Source: Alphaproteobacteria bacterium
GTDB lineage: Bacteria; Pseudomonadota; Alphaproteobacteria; CAAHEQ01; UBA3637
Assembly: GCA_017513365.1 (NCBI GenBank)
Contig: JAFXFY010000060.1
Span: forward strand, 1-8,372
Length of the DNA: 8,372 nucleotides
Direction: 5' to 3'
The notes under the pieces are model-generated. The model was not told the origin of the DNA. It did not search any database and saw nothing but the letters and a program-made list of their open reading frames with translations. How positions within the stretch are numbered: the first letter of the stretch is position 1; each line of letters opens with the position of its first letter. Below, piece after piece: positions 1-5,995 of this stretch. A program made the translations under genes and the position numbers.

Positions 1-1667
1 CCGGAACACAAAAACGGCGGTGGAGAACCGGCACCGGCATAGGTTAATGTTTGCCGTTCTATATCTATGATGCCACAGAAGAATGTCGCAAACTGTCCAC
101 GAGGCAACAAATCATACAACTGCGTATTAATTTTTTGCAAAAAGGTCGATGGCGCCCCAATATGTTTATTCATTTGTGTAATAAGAGTATGCAATCTAAC
201 TGTATTTAAAGCCGCTGCCACACCATGACCCGAAAAATCACACAAATAAATAACCACTTGCGTAGAAGATATCGGAAACAACTGCCAAAAGTCCCCTCCT
301 AATTTTGAAGACGGTTCAAAATGATGGGCAATATCCAAAGTATACCGTTCACGAATATCATTGAGCGCTTCTTTAGACGGCAACATCGCCATTTGCATTT
401 TTTGAGCCGCTTGCAATTCTGCATTAAGCTCACCCAATTTATTTTCCAATCCCTTAATCAGTTGTCGGTTTTGTAAATGCACTTTGACTCTGGCAAAAAA
501 TTCTAATGGATTAATCGGCTTTGAAATAAAATCAGCCGCACCAGAACTGAACGTTTTATCTCGGGTTTCCCGTGTATCCGAAGCTGTTTGAATCAAAACC
601 GGAATATCTTTGGTCAGTGGTGCACTTTTTAAATGATGCAGTACCTCATACCCATTCATCCGAGGCATCGTAATATCCAAAATGATTAAATCCGGCCAAT
701 TTTCAGCCACCATTTTTAACCCTTCAATACCATCAGAGGCCATATCAATTTTATCAATTCCGACCACATTCAATAATTTTGAAATGAGTGTTTGATTAGA
801 TAAATTATCTTCCATAACCAATACACGGCAATCCGATAAATCCGCCACATCTTCGGCCGTTTCTTGATGCCCATTATTCGTATGAATATCATCAATAACT
901 TGATAATGTTCTGCCCCATCCAACATAAATGACAACGTTATTTCACGACCGTAATCATCAATTGTACACGAATCGGCCGTTCCGGCAATTAATCTGAGCC
1001 CTCGTCCCGTTTTCGCCTTTACTTCAGGTTTACGGCTCATAACCGGAGCAACGGCATAACCGGCCCCTTCATCACGGATTTTAATTTCCAGTTTTTTATC
1101 ATTCCACGTTGCCCAAATACTCACCGATTTTTGAGCATAAGCCGGATCATTCAGCCTCTCATTCAACAATCTGGAATATTCCACGAAATCACGAGCCGAC
1201 TGTCTGAGTTCACTACCCAATTGTAAATTCCCGTGAATTAAGCCATTTACAAGAGCTTCATGCAACGCCAAATGTATTTTACCATACCGAGCGGGAGAAA
1301 AATGCAACCGTGTATTTAATGCCTCGGTAAAAATTTGAGCCACATCACAGGCAAAAATAACCGGACACGTCAACAAAAAACCGATTTCATAATCCAATTT
1401 ATTTTGACTTTCGTGTACGATAAAATCTTGAATAGATTCGGGCAAAGCATTTACATCTATAATATTCGCAATCGGTTTCAAAAATAATGCATTAAGCTTT
1501 TCTTCGGTAATATCACCAGCCAAAACATTTAAATGGTCAGGCATTTTTTTTCTGAGCCGAGGCGATAAAAACGGATTTTTTTGTGTCGGCCATAATGTAA
1601 AACGTCCATTTTTTGCTACTGAACATACTTGGTCTAACGAAACCGATTCTCCCGTCAAATATTTCAT
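1..1667 (-). CDS. HATPase - receiver - SpoIIE/PP2C phosphatase regulator (3' end outside window)
   Basis: Reading leftward from the ATG at 1667, 555 codons are open to the window edge, so the C-terminus is missing. Seen in order: an unrecognised N-terminal part (about 1-115); a GHKL ATPase of the RsbW type (about 115-250) with N-box HEALVNGLIHGN at 136-147, G1 box DEGAGY at 199-204 and G2 box GRGLRLI at 221-227; a receiver domain (about 280-400) with acidic pair E286/D287, phospho-acceptor D331 in DITMPRMNGY and K383 in SKP; a short coiled coil (about 403-428); and a SpoIIE-type PP2C domain from about 445 with metal-ligand motifs GGDFW (D459) and CDFSGHG (D477). Families of this kind control partner-switching: the kinase phosphorylates a STAS anti-anti-sigma protein and the phosphatase reverses it, gated by receiver phosphorylation. 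No STAS partner or sensor kinase is visible. AAGGA (complement of 1674-1678) lies 6 nt before the ATG. The domain order differs from the usual receiver-PP2C-ATPase order. Domain calls are firm; the pathway is inferred. Confidence 0.93.
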   Translation of the reverse strand, partial: MKYLTGESVSLDQVCSVAKNGRFTLWPTQKNPFLSPRLRKKMPDHLNVLAGDITEEKLNALFLKPIANIIDVNALPESIQDFIVHESQNKLDYEIGFLLTCPVIFACDVAQIFTEALNTRLHFSPARYGKIHLALHEALVNGLIHGNLQLGSELRQSARDFVEYSRLLNERLNDPAYAQKSVSIWATWNDKKLEIKIRDEGAGYAVAPVMSRKPEVKAKTGRGLRLIAGTADSCTIDDYGREITLSFMLDGAEHYQVIDDIHTNNGHQETAEDVADLSDCRVLVMEDNLSNQTLISKLLNVVGIDKIDMASDGIEGLKMVAENWPDLIILDITMPRMNGYEVLHHLKSAPLTKDIPVLIQTASDTRETRDKTFSSGAADFISKPINPLEFFARVKVHLQNRQLIKGLENKLGELNAELQAAQKMQMAMLPSKEALNDIRERYTLDIAHHFEPSSKLGGDFWQLFPISSTQVVIYLCDFSGHGVAAALNTVRLHTLITQMNKHIGAPSTFLQKINTQLYDLLPRGQFATFFCGIIDIERQTLTYAGAGSPPPFLCS

Positions 1668-1696
1668 GATTTATCCTTACTGTGTTATTTTTTACC

Positions 1697-1726
1697 AGTA
1701 TAACGCATATCAATCATAAAAAACAA
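1697..1726 (-). promoter_or_regulatory. Promoter of the leftward HATPase-receiver-PP2C gene
   Basis: On the minus strand a -35 box TTGTTT (complement of 1721-1726) and a -10 box TATACT (complement of 1697-1702) are 18 bp apart. Transcription would start near 1690, about 23 nt before the start codon, leaving room for the AAGGA ribosome binding site. This is read by eye from sigma-70-like consensus only. Confidence 0.6.
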
Positions 1727-1736
1727 GTTGTTTTTT
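1718..1736. promoter_or_regulatory. Palindrome formed by the two divergent -35 boxes
   Basis: AAAAAACAA, a single G at 1727, then TTGTTTTTT: nine-base arms in perfect inverted symmetry. Each arm contains the -35 box of one of the two divergent promoters, so a protein bound here would affect both. The symmetry could also arise simply because two TTGTTT boxes face each other in A/T-rich DNA. Confidence 0.5.
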
Positions 1737-1756
1737 TTGTATTTCATTGGTATACT
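1728..1756 (+). promoter_or_regulatory. Promoter of the degenerate-EAL operon
   Basis: A -35 box TTGTTT (1728-1733) and a -10 box TATACT (1751-1756) are separated by 17 bp. The expected start near 1763 is just upstream of the AAGGA ribosome binding site (1766-1770) and the ATG at 1777. The 5' leader would be very short. Confidence 0.65.
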
Positions 1757-1776
1757 GCACAAAATAAGGAAAAAAA

Positions 1777-2985
1777 ATGGCATACCATACACAAGAAACT
1801 TTGGCAATCCAAACCATTGAACGGTTAAAAAATGCGTCTGCAGACAGCATTTGTCTGTGGTTACACACCTCGCAATTGGAAAGCGAAAATAAAAACCTCA
1901 ATAAAATGAATATGATTGTTCATTTATTAAAGCCGTTGGAAAAAACAACTGTTTTTAAGCCATTTTTTTTGCAAAATGGAGATATTCTGCTCATTGGAGC
2001 CCCTAACCTGCCGGAAATGGCCGAACCTCACATAGAACGCATTCGTCGGGTACTGAGCGATGACCCGTTTGTTCAAAATGCCGGTTCTGATTTTTTTACC
2101 ATTTATCCGATTTTAACACATGCCGATTTGCTGATGAATGCTTTATCATCCAGCCAAATGGAACTCCCTCCGTTAGATCCATCCGTTATTTGGAAAAAAA
2201 TATCTCAACCTCTTGGTACTTTATCGCCAGCTGATGTGATGACCCCTCAAACTGTTTTGCGTTTAATGCCGGATAGAAAACAAACGGTATGCCGGCTGTA
2301 TTTACCGGATTATCAAAAGATTGCCGAAAAATTGCGTATGCCGATTAAAACATTAGATGGGGCCATCGGATTACAATGCGTCCGTACAATTTGGACCAAG
2401 ACTAACGAACTGTGCGATACCTATAATGCCAATCCATTACCGGCCTTTGTTTATTTCAACATATCGGATATTGTTAAATCCGGATTTGATTTATTTATGC
2501 AAGCCCGTACCGGTAAAACCGTAATTTGTATCAGTGGTGAAGAAATCTTATCTAATCATCCGGATACCAATACGGCCTTAAAAAAACTACACGCCAACCG
2601 TGTGCCATGGGCTATAGCATTTACCCATGCAGATAACTTAGACTTGTTTGATTTTACAAAACAAAAACCAACTTTTGTTTGTTTGCCTTGCTCTGAGATT
2701 GCCCCTGCATCATTGCCAAACGGATTAAAAAAAGATCAAATAATCCTAACAAATGTACATACGCAAAAAATGTTATTAGAGGCCTTACGTACAGGATATA
2801 CTTATTTTTCCGGCAAGGTTGTTAATCTTATTTTAGGCAGTGCCTGCCAAAAACGTTGTCCATATGGTGATACTTGTGCTGAGGACTTATGCAGTCAAAT
2901 TTGGACCGGCAAAATGGCTGATGCTCATTGTGTATTCAATGATTTTCGCACAAAATTTATTTATGAGGAGCAAGATAACGCATGA
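1777..2985 (+). CDS. Degenerate EAL-like signalling protein with C-terminal Cys cluster
   Basis: The protein has 402 residues and no signal peptide or membrane helix, so it is probably cytoplasmic. The start is supported by AAGGA (1766-1770) 6 nt before the ATG. Residues about 20-125 form an alpha/beta module with FFLQNGDILLIG (63-74), matched in position and pattern by FTLNNHDILLFF in the next gene; the two genes look like paralogues. Residues about 155-350 fit the back half of an EAL fold only loosely: YFNIS (226-230) where EAL proteins have a conserved NxS, then a strand-helix order ending in LRTGYTYFSG (337-346), where EAL proteins have a Gly-Cys-Asp-x-x-QG motif. None of the metal-binding acidic residues of active c-di-GMP phosphodiesterases can be placed, so catalysis is unlikely. 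The tail carries C357, C361, C367, C372 and C385, a possible metal site. Its stop overlaps the next start (ATGA), which indicates translational coupling. A role as c-di-GMP receptor or protein-interaction module is inference. Confidence 0.72.
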   Translation: MAYHTQETLAIQTIERLKNASADSICLWLHTSQLESENKNLNKMNMIVHLLKPLEKTTVFKPFFLQNGDILLIGAPNLPEMAEPHIERIRRVLSDDPFVQNAGSDFFTIYPILTHADLLMNALSSSQMELPPLDPSVIWKKISQPLGTLSPADVMTPQTVLRLMPDRKQTVCRLYLPDYQKIAEKLRMPIKTLDGAIGLQCVRTIWTKTNELCDTYNANPLPAFVYFNISDIVKSGFDLFMQARTGKTVICISGEEILSNHPDTNTALKKLHANRVPWAIAFTHADNLDLFDFTKQKPTFVCLPCSEIAPASLPNGLKKDQIILTNVHTQKMLLEALRTGYTYFSGKVVNLILGSACQKRCPYGDTCAEDLCSQIWTGKMADAHCVFNDFRTKFIYEEQDNA

Positions 2986-4058
2986 GAAAACCCGCTGTTT
3001 TAGAACATTTGCATTATCTGGCCAAACGCACATTTAAAGGACACGCTTTATTTGTCGCCTTATCGCAAGTTTCGGATGAAACAATAAAAGAGAAAATCTT
3101 ATCCGCTATTCAAGAGTATGAACAAACCCATTCTTGTTCGGCATTTACATTGAACAACCATGATATTTTATTATTTTTCAACAATAACAAAGCTCATCAC
3201 TTAATGTTATTGGCGTTAAAAATAAAAACATTCACCGGTATAAAGTTGTATGAAAAAATAATCAGCGCCTATGATTTAAAAACCGATTACGCCAGATTAC
3301 ACAATCGTGTTTATCATTTAGTATCAGTCCCTCAAACCAATAGATTGCATACCTTATCCGTTATGCAAAAAATACCACATAAACCATTTACATTTGATTA
3401 TTTGGAGCGAGTTTTATCACATTTAGAAAATACCTCATTAAATCACCTTATCCGCAAACAACCTATCTCTTCTTTTACAGCCGAAGATAATGGATGTGCT
3501 TTATTTACCAGCTGGTTCGTTGATTTAACCGATATTCGTCGTATTTTAATACCGGACGTGGATATTTTGGAAAACAAATTTTTTTACGGCATTTTACGCA
3601 GTGCCGTTGAACAAAAAGTTCTGCAAAAAATAAAAACCATTCCCGATTGGACAGGAGCGATTAACGTATCGGTCAGCTTATTTCGGTCTCCAACCATGAA
3701 AGACTGGTTAAAATCGCACACCCAAACACAAAAACAAAATATTTTATTTGATTTTGCCTTTGATGATGTATTAGCCAACCGAACCGACTACCAAAAACTG
3801 AAAGCAGCGTTAGAACCGGCCGGCTATCGTTTTATTATCCGTATTCATTCAAATCGGTCCTACTTAATCAAAAAAGCGTTACCCGCCGATTATGTCAAAA
3901 TACCGGCAGATGCTCTGCTCACTCATGGATTGGGCGACTTAGACCCTCAAGATATCATTGCTATTGGTATTCGCAATGAAACCATTCACCAAAAGCTTGT
4001 CCAAATGGGCATTTTTCAAATACAAGGTATGTACAATATGCCATTATCCGAAGCATAA
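2982..4058 (+). CDS. Degenerate EAL-domain protein, probably non-catalytic
   Basis: The protein has 358 residues, is soluble, and overlaps the previous gene by ATGA. GAGGAG at 2965-2970 is a somewhat distant ribosome binding site, so reinitiation is likely. The N-terminal half (about 20-110) resembles the same part of the upstream protein (FTLNNHDILLFF at 55-66, and a later Tyr-x-Leu-x-x-Asp-Tyr pattern matched upstream by Tyr-Pro-x-Leu-x-x-Ala-Asp). Residues about 170-355 follow the EAL fold: GAINVSVSLF (225-234) for the SINLS strand, YVKIPAD (304-310) for the lysine-containing strand, IIAIGIRNE (325-333) for the IAEGVE strand, and LVQMGIFQIQGMYNMP (339-354) for the closing LG..QG..P segment. 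The EAL tripeptide, the DDFG aspartates and the AEGVE glutamate are all replaced, while N228, K306 and Q348-G349 remain. The expected outcome is loss of c-di-GMP hydrolysis with possible retention of a binding or scaffold role. EAL-family membership is fairly secure; the function is inferred. Confidence 0.78.
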   Translation: MRKPAVLEHLHYLAKRTFKGHALFVALSQVSDETIKEKILSAIQEYEQTHSCSAFTLNNHDILLFFNNNKAHHLMLLALKIKTFTGIKLYEKIISAYDLKTDYARLHNRVYHLVSVPQTNRLHTLSVMQKIPHKPFTFDYLERVLSHLENTSLNHLIRKQPISSFTAEDNGCALFTSWFVDLTDIRRILIPDVDILENKFFYGILRSAVEQKVLQKIKTIPDWTGAINVSVSLFRSPTMKDWLKSHTQTQKQNILFDFAFDDVLANRTDYQKLKAALEPAGYRFIIRIHSNRSYLIKKALPADYVKIPADALLTHGLGDLDPQDIIAIGIRNETIHQKLVQMGIFQIQGMYNMPLSEA

Positions 4059-4066
4059 AAAATAAC

Positions 4067-4095
4067 TTGCTATTTTATATGGTATCGTGTATAGT
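4067..4095 (+). promoter_or_regulatory. Promoter of the nitronate monooxygenase-family gene
   Basis: A -35 box TTGCTA (4067-4072) and a -10 box TATAGT (4090-4095) are separated by exactly 17 bp. The start would fall near 4102, 30 nt before the ATG at 4132. Its -10 box lies downstream of an in-frame GTG at 4087, which argues that this GTG is not the start codon. Confidence 0.65.
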
Positions 4096-4131
4096 GAGTT
4101 CAAGTTTAACACCAAACAAAAGGATAAAATA

Positions 4132-5688
4132 ATGAAAAAAATCAATCCGGTGATGATTTCCGGTAAAGAGGTTATTCCATTAATTGAAGGTGGGAAAGGC
4201 GTTGCCGTGTCCGACGGACGTTCTTCCGGAGCTTGGGCAGCGGCCGGTGCCGTTGGAACTATTTCCGGTGTGTTTGCCGATGTTATTGATGATGAAGGAC
4301 GTGTCGTTCCAAAAGTTTACACGCGTAAAGCACGTCAAGACCGCCACAAAGAGTTAATTGAAATGTCTATTAAAGGTGGTATTTGCCAAGCCAAAATCGC
4401 TCATGAAATTTCCGGCGGTAACGGCCGTATCCACATGAATGTGTTGTGGGAAATGGGTGGCAGTATTCCAATTTTAGAAGGGGTCATGAACTCTTGCGAA
4501 AATATGGTTGCCCGTATGAAAGAAAAAGCACCGGAAAAATATCATGAAAAAATTGAAGCTGCCGGTGAAAAATTCCAACAAACACTTGGGGCATTACGCT
4601 TTAACGTTCAAAAACGTATGAATGATGCCATTCCGGTAGTTGACGGTATGATGGGTGAAATTAAAAACCTTATTCACGGGGTAACCTGTGGTGCCGGTAT
4701 GCCATATAAATTAGCCGAAATTGCCGCCAAATACGGCATTTACTATTATCCGATTGTATCATCAGCTCGTGCTTTCCGAGCTTTGTGGTTGCGTTCTTAC
4801 AAAAACTGCCCTGATTTGCTGGGCGGTGTTGTATACGAAGATCCGTGGTTAGCAGGTGGTCATAATGGTCTTTCCAATTCTGAAGACCCAACAAAACCAC
4901 AACGTCCGTATGAACGTTTAGTTGAACTCAGAACATTAATGAATTCATTGAATTTAAATCATGTGCCAATTATTTTGGCCGGTGGTGTATGGAATTTATC
5001 TGAATTTGATGAGTATATTGATAATCCGGAAATCGGTCCGTTGGCTTTCCAATTGGGGACCCGTCCGTTATTAACGGTTGAAAGTCCGGTTGCCAAAGCT
5101 TGGCAAGGATGTTTAAGAGGCCTAAAAAAAGGTGATGTTGTGTTGCAACAATTCTCTCCGACCGGATTTTATTCTTCAGCCGTTCGCAATAAATTTATGG
5201 ATAATCTGTTTGCCAGAAAAGACACCGAAATGCCCTATTTGGAAAAACCGGAAACCATTTTTGTACGTCCGTTTAAGCTCAGCGAATCTCAAACGGTTTA
5301 CATTACAGACCACGATTTAAAACGTGCTGAAAGCTACATTAAGGATGGTCGCAACGTTGTGTTAAAAACACCGGAAAAATCCATTATTTTTGTAACCCCC
5401 GAAACAAATGCTCAAATTAAAGAAGACCGTGCTAATTGTGTTGGATGCTTGTCCGCTTGCGCATTCTCAGCTTGGTCCCAAGCCGATGGTCATTTAGACA
5501 GATTACCAGACCCACGTTCTTTCTGTATTAACAAAACATTGAATGCCATCGCCCATGGGGAAAGCATTGATAATAACTTGATGTTTGCCGGACACAGCGC
5601 CTATCGTTTCGGTACCGATCCGATGTACCAAAACGGATATATTCCGACGGTACAAGAATTGGTTGACGCATTACTCAGTGGCAAATAA
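4132..5688 (+). CDS. Nitronate monooxygenase-family FMN oxidoreductase with C-terminal Cys-rich extension
   Basis: The protein has 518 residues from the ATG at 4132, which has AGGA (4121-4124) 7 nt upstream. The 2-nitropropane dioxygenase/nitronate monooxygenase TIM-barrel pattern is clear: a glycine-rich N-terminal flavin region (GVAVSDGRSSG at 23-33), AGGHNG (241-246) matching the family's Gly-Gly-His-x-Gly active-site segment, AGGVW (283-287) and QLGTR (307-311), the last two being the FMN-phosphate-binding loops. Members oxidise nitronates or act as FabK- or PfaD-like reductases, so the substrate cannot be read from sequence. The family is commonly about 320-380 residues; this protein has an insertion (about 95-180) and an extension of about 150 residues with C436, C439, C443 (CVGCLSAC) and C465, arranged as a possible iron-sulfur or zinc site. 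It is probably cytoplasmic. Its own promoter upstream and intrinsic terminator downstream make it monocistronic, though no terminator separates it from the upstream operon. Family confidence is high, substrate unknown. Confidence 0.88.
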   Translation: MKKINPVMISGKEVIPLIEGGKGVAVSDGRSSGAWAAAGAVGTISGVFADVIDDEGRVVPKVYTRKARQDRHKELIEMSIKGGICQAKIAHEISGGNGRIHMNVLWEMGGSIPILEGVMNSCENMVARMKEKAPEKYHEKIEAAGEKFQQTLGALRFNVQKRMNDAIPVVDGMMGEIKNLIHGVTCGAGMPYKLAEIAAKYGIYYYPIVSSARAFRALWLRSYKNCPDLLGGVVYEDPWLAGGHNGLSNSEDPTKPQRPYERLVELRTLMNSLNLNHVPIILAGGVWNLSEFDEYIDNPEIGPLAFQLGTRPLLTVESPVAKAWQGCLRGLKKGDVVLQQFSPTGFYSSAVRNKFMDNLFARKDTEMPYLEKPETIFVRPFKLSESQTVYITDHDLKRAESYIKDGRNVVLKTPEKSIIFVTPETNAQIKEDRANCVGCLSACAFSAWSQADGHLDRLPDPRSFCINKTLNAIAHGESIDNNLMFAGHSAYRFGTDPMYQNGYIPTVQELVDALLSGK

Positions 5689-5703
5689 AGTTTTTATACC
5701 TAT

Positions 5704-5735
5704 AACACCCACCCTCACCGGTGGGTGTTTTTTTA
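5704..5735 (+). terminator. Intrinsic terminator of the nitronate monooxygenase-family gene
   Basis: A perfect 10-bp stem, AACACCCACC (5704-5713) with GGTGGGTGTT (5720-5729), closes a 6-nt loop and runs into an eight-T tract ending at 5735. It starts 15 nt after the stop codon. Confidence 0.92.
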
Positions 5736-5747
5736 TAAAAAAATCGC

Positions 5748-5776
5748 TTGAACTTTTGTATTTGTTTTGCTACACT
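5748..5776 (+). promoter_or_regulatory. Promoter of the structured RNA / pilin leader
   Basis: A -35 box TTGAAC (5748-5753) and a -10 box TACACT (5771-5776) are separated by 17 bp. The expected transcription start is about 5783, a few bases before the first hairpin of the structured RNA. It is the only convincing promoter between the preceding terminator and the prepilin-like gene. Confidence 0.65.
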
Positions 5777-5782
5777 TTTTCT

Positions 5783-5964
5783 TAAGGCGAGTGATGTTCG
5801 CCCCGAGGCTTCAGAACCTCTTCCTTGTGCGTCTTTTATAGATGGTAAATGCTTTCCAGCATTCGGCTGGAAGGCGGTAAAATAAGCCATACGGTGAATA
5901 TACCGTGCTATATCACAAGAAATAGTTCTGAACTTCCAGTCGCCCTTCATCACGGCGATTTTTT
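5783..5964 (+). ncRNA. Structured ~180-nt RNA: 6S-like ncRNA or attenuator leader of the pilin gene
   Basis: A promoter at one end and an intrinsic terminator at the other frame about 180 nt with nested complementarity, seen directly. GTGATG (5791-5796) pairs CATCAC (5948-5953), TTCAGAAC (5810-5817) pairs GTTCTGAA (5925-5932), and CTTGTG (5824-5829) pairs CACAAG (5914-5919). Inside this rod lie two local hairpins: TTCCAGC/GCTGGAA (5854-5872) and ACGGT/ACCGT (5891-5906). The outermost strands can also form local hairpins, GGCGA/TCGCC (5786-5802) and the terminator, with GTGATG and CATCAC then facing as loops. A rod with a large internal loop, a side hairpin on its 3' side, this length, and a GATGTTCGC segment near the 5' end as in E. 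coli 6S RNA, suggest an ssrS-like 6S RNA. The alternative is a cis-acting attenuator, because the terminator is 31 nt before the pilin ATG. No riboswitch class was recognised. A structured RNA is well supported; its identity is not. Confidence 0.6.
5940..5964 (+). terminator. Intrinsic terminator between the structured RNA and the pilin gene
   Basis: TCGCC (5940-5944) and GGCGA (5954-5958) form a stem around a nine-base loop that contains CATCAC, followed by six Ts. The stem is short, so termination may be partial. From its end to the pilin ribosome binding site (AAGGA, 5984-5988) there are only 19 nt, too few for another ordinary promoter. Pilin mRNA therefore probably depends on read-through or on refolding of this hairpin. 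Confidence 0.72.
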
Positions 5965-5995
5965 CGTTTAATCTATAAATTGAAAGGAAGTCTAA

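Noticed and set aside
2845..2886. CCCH-type zinc finger in the first pseudo-EAL protein (RCPYGDTC)
   Set aside because: The resemblance is confined to a few residues, the histidine ligand is missing, and this is a bacterial protein; only a generic cysteine cluster is reported.
4056..4080. A/T-only inverted repeat (AAAATA / TATTTT) after the second pseudo-EAL gene
   Set aside because: The stem has no G-C pairs and no T tract follows; it overlaps a convincing -35 box, so it is not called a terminator.
4087..4131. In-frame GTG that would extend the nitronate monooxygenase-family protein by 15 residues
   Set aside because: It lies within the promoter: the -10 box TATAGT is at 4090-4095, so the codon would be upstream of the transcription start, and it has no ribosome binding site. 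The ATG at 4132 has one.
5675..5953. Leftward open frame of 92 codons across the structured RNA
   Set aside because: No ribosome binding site, no recognisable protein, and it runs antisense through a terminator and hairpins that explain the sequence better.
5783..5964. Known riboswitch (c-di-GMP I/II, cobalamin, TPP), RNase P, SRP RNA or tmRNA
   Set aside because: The conserved core sequences I know for these classes are not present; only overall 6S-like architecture is compatible.
5974..5979. TATAAA just before the pilin gene as a private -10 box
   Set aside because: Its start point would fall inside the ribosome binding site (5984-5988), and no -35 box exists at 16-18 bp upstream.
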